Assembly (NCBI RefSeq): GCF_009720365.1
Contig: NZ_WBZD01000021.1
Coordinates: 234,859-298,858 of the forward strand
Direction: 5' to 3'
DNA length: 64,000 nt
DNA from: Catellatospora paridis
GTDB taxonomy: Bacteria; Actinomycetota; Actinomycetes; Mycobacteriales; Micromonosporaceae
The notes under the pieces were generated by a model that had not been told where the DNA came from, did not search any database, and saw only the letters and a program-made list of their open reading frames with translations. Position numbers and translations under genes: made by a program. The first letter of the stretch is position 1. Each line of letters begins with the position of its first letter. Below, piece after piece: positions 34,350 to 42,661 of this stretch.

Positions 34350-34766
34350 ATGACCGAGCCCTTGACGGGCCGCGCGCAGGCGTCGGCAGCCCGGGACTTC
34401 GCGGCGCAGCTGCGCTGGTGGCGTGGCGTGCGCGGGTATTCGCAGGGCCGGCTGGCGCAGCGCATGCCGCACAGCGAGGCGATGATCGCCAAGGTCGAGT
34501 CGGGCGAGCGCTGGCCGACCGAGGATCTGGCGCGCCGGTGTGACGAGGTGCTGCAGACCGGCGGCCTGCTGTCGGGCATGTATCCGGCGGTGCGGGCCGA
34601 GCAGCAGGCCAGCGACGGGCGGCGGCGACGGCGTAAGGAGGTCGGGGACGCGTCGGTCGACGATGCGCGGCGGCTGCTGTCGATGGTGCTCGCGGACACG
34701 AACCTGTCGGCGACTCATCCGTTCGTCCGGGACGCGCTGGCCGCATTGGATGGCACGGACAACTAG
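34350..34766 (+). CDS. XRE-type helix-turn-helix protein
   Basis: 138 residues from the ATG at 34350 (GGAGG upstream). Residues ~15-70 are a Cro/C1-type HTH: FAAQLRWWRGVRGYSQGRLAQRM, then PHSEAMIAKVESGERWPTEDLARRCDEVL. The tail (RRRRRKEVGDASVDDARRLLSMVLA) is basic then acidic, without a known ligand domain. It is shorter than the usual ~280-residue actinobacterial XRE/DUF5753 regulators, lacking the DUF5753 part. It lies directly upstream of an APC permease and may control it. Confidence 0.75.
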   Translation: MTEPLTGRAQASAARDFAAQLRWWRGVRGYSQGRLAQRMPHSEAMIAKVESGERWPTEDLARRCDEVLQTGGLLSGMYPAVRAEQQASDGRRRRRKEVGDASVDDARRLLSMVLADTNLSATHPFVRDALAALDGTDN

Positions 34767-34779
34767 CCGGTACGAGACT

Positions 34780-34794
34780 TGTCCGGATCGGACA
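34780..34794. promoter_or_regulatory. Palindrome upstream of permease copy 2
   Basis: TGTCCG (34780-34785) and CGGACA (34789-34794) flank GAT, a perfect 15-bp inverted repeat just after the XRE gene and ~100 bp before the permease start. It could be the operator for the permease-amidase operon. Confidence 0.4.
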
Positions 34795-34891
34795 TCTATG
34801 CGGCGCACTGGTAGTGCTCGCAAATGAGACGTTGGCGTGAACGCCGCGCCACTCTACGTCGAACTTCAGACAACTACTGGAGGCACCGGTT

Positions 34892-36361
34892 ATGTCCGTG
34901 CTAACGCCTGCCACGGCGGCCACGGGGGACGCGGCCACACCGGCCGGTGACCCCGAGCTCAGCTCCTTCGGGTACACCCCGCAGCTGCGCCGCTCGCTCA
35001 CCTTCACCGACCTGCTCTTCTACGGCCTCATCTACATGGTGCCGATCGCGCCGTTCGCGATCTTCGGGTCGGTGTACGCGGCCTCGCAGGGCATGGTGGC
35101 GCTGGCCTACATCGCCGGCCTGATCGTGATGCTGTTCACCGCCTCGTCGTACGCGCAGATGATCAAGGCGTTCCCGATCGCCGGCTCCGTCTACAACTAC
35201 GCGGGCCGCGGCATCGCCGCACCGGTCGGCTTCATCGCCGGCTGGGCCATCATGCTCGACTACTTCCTGGTCCCCGGCCTGCTCTACCTGGTCGCCTCGG
35301 TCACCATCGAGGCGGCGGTGCCGTCGGTGTCGGCGTGGATCTGGCTGGTCGGCTTCGTCGCCATCAACGCCGTGATCAACTACTTCGGCATCCGGCTCAC
35401 CGCGGTGGCCATCAACATCATGATCGCCGGTGAGCTCATCGTCCTCGGCATCTTCCTGGTCATGGGCGTCATCGGCCTGGCCGACGGCCGCGGCAACGGC
35501 GACTGGACCAGCGCCTTCTTCAACTCCGACAACTTCAGCTTCGGCATCGTGCTCGGCTCGGTGTCGGTCGCCGCGCTCAGCTTCCTGGGCTTCGACGGCA
35601 TCTCGATGCTGGCCGAGGAGAGCAAGGGCGGTTCCCGCCAGGTCGGCCGCGCCATGGCCGTGGTGCTGCTGCTCGCCGGTCTGATCTTCATCGCCCAGAC
35701 CTGGGTGGCGTCGCTGTTCGTCACCGACCCGGCCGGCCTGATCAACGGCGACGCCGCGACCATCGGCAACGCGTTCTACGCCGCCGCCGAGGCCGCTGCG
35801 GGCGCCCCGTGGCTGGCCACGCTGTGCCTGGTCGCCACCGCGATCGCGTGGGGCCTGCCCGACTCGATGGTCGCCCAGACCGCGCTGTCGCGCCTGCTGT
35901 TCGCGATGGCCCGCGACAAGCAGCTGCCCAAGTTCCTGGCCAAGGTGTCCAGCAAGCACGCGTCGCCGGTCAACGCGGTCCTGTTCACCGCACTGGTCTC
36001 GCTGGCCATCAGCGGCACCGCGCTGTACTACCTCACCGAGAAGGGCGAGGACACCATCACACTCATCGCCACGATGGTGAACTTCGGCGCGATGGTCGCC
36101 TGGCTGGCGCTGCACGCCGCGGTCATCTGGCACTACGTGGTGCGCAACGGCAGCCGCAACTGGCTGCTGCACCTGGTCGTGCCGGTGGTCGGCGCCGGCC
36201 TGCTGGTGGCGGTGCTCATCAACATGAAGCTCTACACCCAGATCACCGGCTTCATCTGGATCGGCCTCGGCCTGGTCGTGCTCGGCGTGCTGTTCGCGAT
36301 GGGCCGCCGGCCCAAGCTGTCCGGCGTCGGCGGCACCGAGGGCGGCGTGGACGCCGCGTGA
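34892..36361 (+). CDS. APC-family permease (putrescine-importer-like), copy 2
   Basis: 489 residues from the ATG at 34892 (TGGAGG upstream). Twelve membrane helices are predicted: FYGLIYMVPIAPFAIFGSVY is helix 1 and AGSVYNYAGRGIAAPVGFIAG is the helix 3 region. GFDGISMLAEESKGGSRQVGRAM is the conserved loop before helix 7, and SRLLFAMARDKQLPKFLAKV is the cytoplasmic loop. It differs in sequence from the other two permeases here and is closer to the PuuP-like branch. The stop overlaps the amidase start by GTGA, so transporter and amidase are coupled; amides, formamide or amines are plausible cargo. Confidence 0.9.
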   Translation: MSVLTPATAATGDAATPAGDPELSSFGYTPQLRRSLTFTDLLFYGLIYMVPIAPFAIFGSVYAASQGMVALAYIAGLIVMLFTASSYAQMIKAFPIAGSVYNYAGRGIAAPVGFIAGWAIMLDYFLVPGLLYLVASVTIEAAVPSVSAWIWLVGFVAINAVINYFGIRLTAVAINIMIAGELIVLGIFLVMGVIGLADGRGNGDWTSAFFNSDNFSFGIVLGSVSVAALSFLGFDGISMLAEESKGGSRQVGRAMAVVLLLAGLIFIAQTWVASLFVTDPAGLINGDAATIGNAFYAAAEAAAGAPWLATLCLVATAIAWGLPDSMVAQTALSRLLFAMARDKQLPKFLAKVSSKHASPVNAVLFTALVSLAISGTALYYLTEKGEDTITLIATMVNFGAMVAWLALHAAVIWHYVVRNGSRNWLLHLVVPVVGAGLLVAVLINMKLYTQITGFIWIGLGLVVLGVLFAMGRRPKLSGVGGTEGGVDAA

Positions 36362-37362
36362 GCGAGTACATCGAGTTCAACCCGACACCGGAGCAGCTCG
36401 CCTACACCTTCGGGCCCAACCCGCCCGTGGCCAAGGTCCGCCCCGGGGACGTGCTCAAGATCCGCACCGAGGACTGCTTCGGCGGCGTGGTGCGCGGATT
36501 CGGCGACCTGCCCTCGCAGGTCTGCCGCTTCCCGTACCTCAACCCGGTAACCGGCCCCTTCTTCGTCGAAGGCGCCCAGCCGGGCGACACCCTGGCGCTG
36601 CACTTCGTGTCCATCACCCCGGCCCGCGACTGGGCCGTGTCGAGCACCTTCCCGCACTTCGGGGCGCTGACGTCGACGTCGCACACCGCGACGCTGCAGC
36701 CGCCGCTGGAGGAGCGGGTCTGGGTGTACGACATCGACCTCGCCGCGGGCGTGGCCCGCTACTCGGCCCGCAACTCGGACTTCACGGTGGACCTGCCGCT
36801 GGACCCGATGCACGGGACGGTCGGCGTCGCGCCGGGCGCGTTCGAGGCCCGGATGACGATCACGCCCGACGCGCACGGCGGCAACATGGACACCCCGGAA
36901 CTGCGGGCCGGCGTGACCGCCTACTTCGGCGTCAACGTCGAAGGAGCCCTGTTCGCCGTCGGTGACGGCCACGCCCGCCAGGGCCAGGGCGAGGTGTCCG
37001 GCGTCGCCGTCGAGGCCGCGATGGAGACCGTGCTCGTCGTCGACCTGATCAAGGGCGTCGGCACGCCGTGGCCGCGGCTGGAGTCCGACACGCACCTGAT
37101 GGCGACCGGCTCGGCCCGGCCGCTGGAGGACGCGTTCCGGATCAGCCAGCACGACCTGGTGACCTGGGTGTCCGAGCTGACCGGCCTCGACCTGCTCGAC
37201 GCGCTGCAGCTGGTCAGCCAGGCCGGGGAGGCGCCCGTCGGCAACGTCTGCGACACCAACTACACCATGGTCGCCAAGGTGGCCAAGGCGTACCTGGGAC
37301 GCGCCGGCGCGTACGACGGAGTGCACCAGCGGCTCAAGGCGCTGGGCGCGGCATACCGGTAA
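36358..37362 (+). CDS. Acetamidase/formamidase (FmdA/AmdA family)
   Basis: 334 residues from a GTG at 36358. Family landmarks: IEFNPTPEQLAYTFGPNPPVAKVRPGDVLKIRTEDCFGG near the start, FVEGAQPGDTLALHFVSITP, ITPDAHGGNMDTPELRAGVTAYF, and ALFAVGDGHARQGQGEVSG with the conserved GDxHAxQGxGE. Hydrolyses short amides to an acid and ammonia in the cytoplasm. It is translationally coupled to the upstream permease, so imported amides or amide products would be used as nitrogen source. A very stable terminator follows. Confidence 0.92.
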   Translation: MSEYIEFNPTPEQLAYTFGPNPPVAKVRPGDVLKIRTEDCFGGVVRGFGDLPSQVCRFPYLNPVTGPFFVEGAQPGDTLALHFVSITPARDWAVSSTFPHFGALTSTSHTATLQPPLEERVWVYDIDLAAGVARYSARNSDFTVDLPLDPMHGTVGVAPGAFEARMTITPDAHGGNMDTPELRAGVTAYFGVNVEGALFAVGDGHARQGQGEVSGVAVEAAMETVLVVDLIKGVGTPWPRLESDTHLMATGSARPLEDAFRISQHDLVTWVSELTGLDLLDALQLVSQAGEAPVGNVCDTNYTMVAKVAKAYLGRAGAYDGVHQRLKALGAAYR

Positions 37363-37379
37363 CAGCAGGAACAGATCAG

Positions 37380-37415
37380 GCGTTGTGGCCGGAGCGACCG
37401 CTCCGGCCACAACGC
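37380..37415 (+). terminator. Strong terminator after the amidase gene
   Basis: Arms GCGTTGTGGCCGGAGCG and CGCTCCGGCCACAACGC pair perfectly around AC, followed by GTTTC. It separates the permease-amidase operon from GPP34 copy 2. Confidence 0.8.
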
Positions 37416-37442
37416 GTTTCCGGGGTCCATTGGGGGGAATCG

Positions 37443-38081
37443 ATGCCAGAGCTGGCGCTCGCGGACGAGCTGTTCGTGATGGGGCACGACGAATACAGCG
37501 GCAAGCCGAAGCTCAACCACGACGTGCTGTCGGTCGGCCTGGCCGCGGCCGCACTCGGCGAACTGCTCATCGCCGAGACGCTCACCGTCGACGGCGGCCG
37601 CGTCACCGGCTGGACCGCCAAACAGAACGGCGACCCGGTCGTCGACCAGATCGTGGCACTGCTGCAGCGGGTCGGCCCGGGTCACCGCGTGCATCAGTGG
37701 GTCGAGCACCTGCGCGGCGACATCAAGGAACTCGTCGCCTACCGCCTCGTCGGCCGCGGCGTCGTCAAACGCGAGACCAGCCGCGGCTTCACCGGCCGGG
37801 TGCAGGTCCGCTTCCCCGCGACCGACCCCAACGAGGCCACCCGCTCGGTGGTGCGGCTCGGTTTCCTGATCGGCCGCCCCGCCGACTTCGACCCCCACTC
37901 GGCGCTGCTCGCCTGCATCGCCAACGCCGTCGACCTGAACATCGTCGCCCCGACCCTGTCCCCGTCGACCGTGCGCCAGCGCCTGGCCGAACTGCCCGGC
38001 CGCCTGGCCCCCGCCTACCGGGACCTGCTCGCCGCCGTCGACACCGCCGTCGCCGCGGTCGCCCTGCAGGCACACGGCTGA
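37443..38081 (+). CDS. GPP34 (GOLPH3-like) family protein, copy 2
   Basis: 212 residues from the ATG at 37443, with GGGGGGAA upstream. Start: MPELALADELFVMGHDEYSG with KPKLNHDVLSVGLAAAALGELLIAETL, matching the other two copies in this window. The middle VHQWVEHLRGDIKELVAYRL and the C-terminal helices (RLAPAYRDLLAAVDTAVAAVA) fit the family. It stands 80 bp after the permease-amidase operon but behind a terminator, so it has its own transcription or depends on read-through. Two small membrane-protein genes follow closely (2 bp and a 1-bp overlap). Confidence 0.86.
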   Translation: MPELALADELFVMGHDEYSGKPKLNHDVLSVGLAAAALGELLIAETLTVDGGRVTGWTAKQNGDPVVDQIVALLQRVGPGHRVHQWVEHLRGDIKELVAYRLVGRGVVKRETSRGFTGRVQVRFPATDPNEATRSVVRLGFLIGRPADFDPHSALLACIANAVDLNIVAPTLSPSTVRQRLAELPGRLAPAYRDLLAAVDTAVAAVALQAHG

Positions 38082-38083
38082 CC

Positions 38084-38530
38084 ATGGACCTGGTGCCGAA
38101 GATCGGCGAATCGTATGCTCCGAGCGTGTCAGCGCCCGCGCCCCGCTTCCTCGCCGCCCGGCTGCTCGTCGCCGCGCAGCTCGCGAGCGTCGCGCTCTAC
38201 GTCGCAGGTGCCGCGATCCCGTACCTGTTCCTGTTCACCTTCCAGGGGACCACGCACTGCTCGGCGGACATCGGCTGCCAGGCCCCCGGCGACGCGCTCC
38301 CGGGCGTGCTGGGGTGGTTCGCCGTGCCCGCCATCCTCATCGCGATGGTCGGCCCGCCGCTGGCGACGCTGTCGCTGCTGATGTCGTTCACCTCGCTGGC
38401 CAGGCGACGCCGCCAGATGCCCGACGGCCTGCGGCGGTGGATGTACCTCGCGGGCGGGCTCACCGTCGCGTTCATCGCCTTCACCCTGACCCCGCCCGGC
38501 CGCCTGCTGCTGAACTGGATCCTCGACTGA
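38084..38530 (+). CDS. Small membrane protein of unknown function
   Basis: 148 residues from the ATG at 38084, 2 bp after GPP34 copy 2; a GTG at 38126 is an alternative start. Three hydrophobic helices: ~30-55, ~82-108 and ~122-140. A short loop has two cysteines (HCSADIGCQAP) that could form an extracytoplasmic disulfide. No family is recognised. Close spacing suggests co-expression with the GPP34 protein and the next membrane protein. Confidence 0.65.
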   Translation: MDLVPKIGESYAPSVSAPAPRFLAARLLVAAQLASVALYVAGAAIPYLFLFTFQGTTHCSADIGCQAPGDALPGVLGWFAVPAILIAMVGPPLATLSLLMSFTSLARRRRQMPDGLRRWMYLAGGLTVAFIAFTLTPPGRLLLNWILD

Positions 38531-38973
38531 TGACCGACCGACTCTGGCGCGCGCAGCTGACCCTGGTCTGGGCCTTCGGGCTGGCCGTGTTCGCCTTCCT
38601 GTACGCGCTGCTCGGCGGCGTCCACGGCGGCAACAGCAACAGCGTCTACGACATGGTCTACGGGCCGCTGCCCGAAGGCACGTCGGTCCGCGGCTCGATC
38701 ACCCAGCCGTTCGGGGTGCTCACCCTGCTCGCCATGGTCGCGGCGTGGCTCGTGCCGCTGCTCGCGGCACTGCTGGCCTGGCGCGGACGGCGGGCTCTGA
38801 AAGGCGAAGGCGAGCAGTCGCTGCGGGACCGGATCCAGGCCGGCACCATCGCCGCGTACGTCATCGTGGCGCTTTACCTGACACCCGTCGGCTGGACGCT
38901 GGTCTACGGGCTGACCCGCTGGACCGCCATGAACATCTGGGGCGAAGGCCCGGACGCGGCCAACCTGGGCTGA
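38530..38973 (+). CDS. Small membrane protein of unknown function
   Basis: 147 residues; the start overlaps the previous stop (TGATG). Helices at ~8-28, ~65-88 and ~112-132, with a soluble loop GNSNSVYDMVYGPLPEGTSV. No family is recognised. Its last ~20 codons (GLTRWTAMNIWGEGPDAAN) recur as a degenerate copy about 1.1 kb downstream, after the phosphotransferase gene. Confidence 0.65.
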   Translation: MTDRLWRAQLTLVWAFGLAVFAFLYALLGGVHGGNSNSVYDMVYGPLPEGTSVRGSITQPFGVLTLLAMVAAWLVPLLAALLAWRGRRALKGEGEQSLRDRIQAGTIAAYVIVALYLTPVGWTLVYGLTRWTAMNIWGEGPDAANLG

Positions 38974-39072
38974 GCATGCGGTCGTGCCGCAAGGACCCGC
39001 GATTTCCGCCCTCTACTGCGTCCGTGGCGAATTCGTTTGCCGAGCTGGCGCGATCGAAGGAATGCTGCCTGA

Positions 39073-39969
39073 GTGCAGATGCATGCCAACCAGCTCACCG
39101 TCACCCCGCAGACGGTCGGCGCGCTGATCGTCGAGCAGTTCCCGCAGTGGCAGGACCTGCCGGTCACCGAGCTGCGCTCGCAGGGCACGGTCAACGCCAT
39201 CTTCCGCATCGGTGACGGGCTCACCGGCCGCTTCCCGCTGCAGCCCGGCGATGTCGCGAAGACCCGCCGTGAGCTGGAGACCGAGGCGGCCGCGGGTCGC
39301 GAGCTGGCGTCGCGTACGCGGTTCCCGACGCCCGAACCGGTGGCGCTCGGTGAGCCCGGACCGGGATATCCGATGCCGTGGTCGGTGCAGACGTGGGTGC
39401 CGGGCGTCATCGCCACCGACGACGATCCCGGCGACTCTGAGGCGTTCGCACGTGACCTCGCCAGGTTCATCACCGACGTACGCGCCATCGGCACCGGCGG
39501 GCGGCGGTTCAGCGGCGGCGGCCGCGGCGGTGACCTGCGCAGGCACGACGACTGGGTGCAGACCTGCTTCGGTCACAGCGAGCAGCTGTTCGACGTGCCG
39601 CGGCTGCGGCGGCTGTGGTCGCGGCTGCGTGACCTGCCGCGGGGTGACACCCCGGACGTGATGAACCACGGCGACCTCATCCCCGGCAACGTGCTCGTCT
39701 CCGGCGGGCGTCTGGCCGGGGTGCTCGACGTCGGTGGGCTCGGACCGGCCGACCCCGCGCTGGACCTGGTGGGCGCGTGGCATCTGCTCGAAGCCGGACC
39801 ACGGCAGGTGCTGCGCGCCGAACTCGGCTGCGACGGCGCGACCTGGGAGCGCGGCAAGGCCTGGGCCTTCCAGCAGGCGATCGGCGCGGCCTGGTACTAC
39901 GTCGACAGCAATCCGGCCATGAGCCTGATGGGCCGGCGCACCTTGGCGCGCATCCTGGCCGCGGGATGA
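39073..39969 (+). CDS. Aminoglycoside phosphotransferase (APH)-fold kinase
   Basis: 298 residues from a GTG; an ATG two codons later is possible. APH-family kinase motifs: VNAIFRIGDGLTGRFPLQPGD at the nucleotide-binding lobe, catalytic loop VMNHGDLIPGNVLVSGGRLAGV with the HGDxxxxN pattern, and metal-binding VLDVGGLGPADPALDLV. Such kinases phosphorylate small hydroxyl compounds, including some aminoglycosides, but most chromosomal copies have other or unknown substrates. Resistance cannot be claimed. Confidence 0.85.
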   Translation: MQMHANQLTVTPQTVGALIVEQFPQWQDLPVTELRSQGTVNAIFRIGDGLTGRFPLQPGDVAKTRRELETEAAAGRELASRTRFPTPEPVALGEPGPGYPMPWSVQTWVPGVIATDDDPGDSEAFARDLARFITDVRAIGTGGRRFSGGGRGGDLRRHDDWVQTCFGHSEQLFDVPRLRRLWSRLRDLPRGDTPDVMNHGDLIPGNVLVSGGRLAGVLDVGGLGPADPALDLVGAWHLLEAGPRQVLRAELGCDGATWERGKAWAFQQAIGAAWYYVDSNPAMSLMGRRTLARILAAG

Positions 39970-39993
39970 CATCCGTCCACCGGGCCCTCGTAT

Positions 39994-40046
39994 TCGGGTT
40001 GACCCGCTGGACATGATGAACATCTGGGCGAGGGCCCGGACGCGGC
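39994..40046 (+). pseudogene. Degenerate duplicate of the 3' end of the 38530-38973 gene
   Basis: This ~50-bp stretch closely matches 38904-38960 (shared TGACCCGCTGGAC, ATGAACATCTGGG and GGCCCGGACGCGGC), but a 3-bp and a 1-bp gap break the reading frame. It lies just after the phosphotransferase stop codon, so that gene appears to be bracketed by two copies of the same sequence. Confidence 0.7.
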
Positions 40047-40083
40047 GATCCCTGCGGTAGCCGTGTGACGCACGGAGGATGGC

Positions 40084-41145
40084 ATGACGGTGTTCGCATG
40101 TGCGCGCTGTGGTGCCACGCTGACCGTGCCGGTGTCGCAGGTTCCGCTTCCCGCCCACGCCGACGCCCACGCCCACCGGCACTTCGGCCACGAGCTGCTC
40201 GGCGTGCTGATGGAGCCCGGAACGTACGCGGTGCGCCCCCACGCCTATGGACCACCGCACCGCCTCTGGGACGAGGTCGGTGAGGTCGAGGCGGCCGCGC
40301 GTGGCGTGTACGCGCCGGTGTATTCGGTGCCGTACGGGCCGACGGGTGTCGTCGCGGTCGCGACGGGCGACATCCGGGAGACCGTCTTCATAGCGGACCG
40401 CCTGGTCGGCTGCTACGGGCTGGACGGCCGGGCCGGACCCAACATGGCCTGTGCGCGGTGCGGCACCGCGGTGGCGGCCTACGTCGACGACTGCGAGTGC
40501 TGGCAGGCCGTGTGGCTGGACCCGCGGGCGGTCCGGGGCTTGCCCGGCGAACCGGCGACCGACCCGCCGGTCGACTGGGAGACGCTGCGACGCCGCAGGC
40601 CCGGAACACCTCTGGTCAGGCCGGACGGCCGCTGGGACTCGCGGTGGGAGGCCGCCGCCGGGATCGGGCTGGCCCATCTGCTGGCCGTGTCCGGCGGGGC
40701 CCCGGTGATCGTCCCGGACGGCCCGGTCGCCGACGTGTTCCGTCGACCGCTTGACGCGCTGCTCCCACCGGGACCGCTGGCCCGGACCCTGGCCCTGGCC
40801 GGACCGGGCCTGCCTGCGGTGTCGGCTGACATCGCGCTCGTGCCGCAGCATCCGCGGACCGGCGAGCACTGGCCGCAGGTCGGGGCGGCCGCTGTGGTGC
40901 CGCTTGCCTGGGACATGTGGGCGATTCTGGCCTTTCCTCGCGACCGCAGGCTTGTTCGGGGAGGCGGCTCGTTGCGTGACGAGATCCATCGCGACGACCC
41001 GTCGGCGCTGCTGCCGGCACGGCCCTTCAGCCTGGACCGGAGTCTGTTCGTGTACACGCTGGCCCGGCTGCCCGAGGTCCGCCTGCCGTGGCTGCGCGCG
41101 ATCTACGACCGCATGAACCTCGGGTACGTTCGGGATCCTTTTTAG
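40084..41145 (+). CDS. Hypothetical protein with two CxxC zinc-knuckle motifs
   Basis: 353 residues from the ATG at 40084 (GGAGG upstream). CARCG occurs at residues 6-10 and again near 121-125, the second followed by DDCECWQ. These look like zinc-ribbon halves. Between them is a soluble region with HADAHAHRHFGHELLG. The C-terminal half (LARTLALAGPGLPAVSAD, HPRTGEHWPQVGAAAVVPL) is unassigned. No catalytic motif or membrane segment is seen. Coding quality is good. Not recognised beyond the Cys motifs. Confidence 0.65.
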   Translation: MTVFACARCGATLTVPVSQVPLPAHADAHAHRHFGHELLGVLMEPGTYAVRPHAYGPPHRLWDEVGEVEAAARGVYAPVYSVPYGPTGVVAVATGDIRETVFIADRLVGCYGLDGRAGPNMACARCGTAVAAYVDDCECWQAVWLDPRAVRGLPGEPATDPPVDWETLRRRRPGTPLVRPDGRWDSRWEAAAGIGLAHLLAVSGGAPVIVPDGPVADVFRRPLDALLPPGPLARTLALAGPGLPAVSADIALVPQHPRTGEHWPQVGAAAVVPLAWDMWAILAFPRDRRLVRGGGSLRDEIHRDDPSALLPARPFSLDRSLFVYTLARLPEVRLPWLRAIYDRMNLGYVRDPF

Positions 41146-41230
41146 ACAGTCACGGGTCGTCGGCTGAGCTGCTGTCCGGTGAGTGGCATGGCAGGCATTG
41201 CGGTGCATCCGTCTCGCCCGGCGGCTCCGA

Positions 41231-41989
41231 CTAGCTGCGGGGTGGCAGTGGCACGGCCGGGCGGACCGCGGTGAACTGAGCGTGCTCATAGCGGGTCGCG
41301 GCGAGCAGGAGCAGCCATTCGTCGCAGCCCTGCCACGGGTAGAGGTCGGCGGCGCCGCCGCGTACCACCCTGGGTCCGTCTCCTGTGCGCGGGCGGGCAT
41401 CCGCTGGGGCGCCCACGAACCCGGGAAGCCACACGTCGGTGCAGATCTCGTTCGCCGAGCCCATCGCGGCCAGCCCGAAGGCGTTCTCGGCGGCGGCCGT
41501 CCGCTGCTCATCGCCGAAGTCGTCGAGCAGCAGGTCCTCGCCGGGCTTCCCGTCGCCGTAGAAGGTCAAGGTGGTGGTGCCGGCCCGGGCCGCGTACTCC
41601 CACTCAGCCTCGCTCGGCAGCCTGAACGGCAGCGCCTCGAGCAGATCGTCCAGGTCGTCTTCGAGCCGGGCCGTGCCGGAGTCCGCGTTGGCGTAGTCGT
41701 CGTAGTACTCGGGCAGCCAGTGCCGGACCTGCGCGACCGTCAACGGGTGCCGGGCGATCAGGAACGGTTCGACCCGCACCTCGCGTACCGGCTGGGCAGC
41801 CCCGGCGCTGGCGAAGAACGGCTCAAGTGTGTCCTCGGTTCCTCCGGCGCGCTCGATTGCGCGGACCGCCGCGAGTTCCGCCTCTGACAGACCCATGCGG
41901 AAGATCCCGCCCGGCACCGCCCGAAAGATCACGCCGGACGGAATGTGCCGCTGGGCCGGCCGCCCGGCCACGATCTCCTCAGTCCACAT
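41231..41989 (-). CDS. FGE/SUMF1-fold protein lacking the active-site cysteine pair
   Basis: 252 residues from the ATG at 41989; the frame is open to a TTG at 42109 but that extension is doubtful. FGE-sulfatase fold signatures are present: GVIFRAVPGGIFRMGLSE, VREVRVEPFLIARHPLTVAQ, FRLPSEAEWEYAARAGT and GPRVVRGGA. The C-terminal region that carries the two catalytic Cys in true FGEs reads ADLYPWQGCDEWLLLLAATRYE, without the CxxxxC pair. It should not make formylglycine and belongs with the broader SUMF1-domain proteins of unknown or binding function. Confidence 0.75.
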   Translation of the reverse strand: MWTEEIVAGRPAQRHIPSGVIFRAVPGGIFRMGLSEAELAAVRAIERAGGTEDTLEPFFASAGAAQPVREVRVEPFLIARHPLTVAQVRHWLPEYYDDYANADSGTARLEDDLDDLLEALPFRLPSEAEWEYAARAGTTTLTFYGDGKPGEDLLLDDFGDEQRTAAAENAFGLAAMGSANEICTDVWLPGFVGAPADARPRTGDGPRVVRGGAADLYPWQGCDEWLLLLAATRYEHAQFTAVRPAVPLPPRS

Positions 41990-42189
41990 GGCGCCGAACG
42001 CTAGCAGCCCGGCCGCACAGGCTGGGCGAGCACGAGGCGACGCCGGCACTGTGCACCCGCTCGAGGCAGCCAATACCGCCAGCGCGAGTTGCAGCAGCCC
42101 AGCGAACAACCGTGACGGCCGTACCAGCTACTCGCGGGTGTCTGCCCGGCCGATCAGGCCCTTTCACACAGGCGTGAAGCCGACCCGCG

Positions 42190-42657
42190 TCATTTGTGAT
42201 CACGCGGCGGTGGTGGAGCCGGTGCCAGTCGCGGGTCGCAGGATCGCCGCATCAGCCGCGACCGGCCGACCTCCTCGGTGAAGCCCCAGTTCCGGTAGAA
42301 CGGCATGAGCTCGGGTTGGCAGACGAGCTCGATGCTGCGCACACCGGCCAACCTGGGATGGTCGACGATCGCGTCGAGCAGCACGCGGCCGATACCTGAG
42401 CCGCGGGCGTGAGACGCGACGATCACGTCGAGTACGCAGGCCAGGTAGACGCCGTCCGTGAGGACGCGGGCGAATCCCACGAGGCGGTCGGTCGACCGTT
42501 CGACGAGGGCGAAGACCAGGTCGGAGGCGGTCAACATCGCTGCCACATCGTCGGGGCGGCGGCCCGCCGTCCACCATTCGGCGGCGAACAGTTCCATCAA
42601 CTGCGCCAGGCGCTCACTCTCGACAGAGAGTCTGACCTCGACGTCCACGAGCTCCAT
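42190..42657 (-). CDS. GNAT-family N-acetyltransferase
   Basis: 155 residues from the ATG at 42657, 4 bp after the stop of the upstream acetyltransferase gene. Acetyl-CoA-binding motif: CVLDVIVASHARGSGIGRVLLDAIVDHP. The following strand-turn (IELVCQPELMPFYRNWGF) is the typical GNAT C-terminal motif. The closing Pro-rich tail (LAPAPPPPRDHK) is unusual. Forms a two-gene unit with the neighbouring acetyltransferase, divergent from the amine oxidase gene. Confidence 0.8.
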   Translation of the reverse strand: MELVDVEVRLSVESERLAQLMELFAAEWWTAGRRPDDVAAMLTASDLVFALVERSTDRLVGFARVLTDGVYLACVLDVIVASHARGSGIGRVLLDAIVDHPRLAGVRSIELVCQPELMPFYRNWGFTEEVGRSRLMRRSCDPRLAPAPPPPRDHK

Positions 42658-42661
42658 CGCT

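Noticed and set aside
39073..39969. Aminoglycoside resistance gene
   Set aside because: Only the general APH kinase fold is supported; the sequence does not match a specific resistance family well enough to claim it.
41231..41989. Active formylglycine-generating enzyme
   Set aside because: The cysteine pair needed for catalysis is absent from the C-terminal motif.
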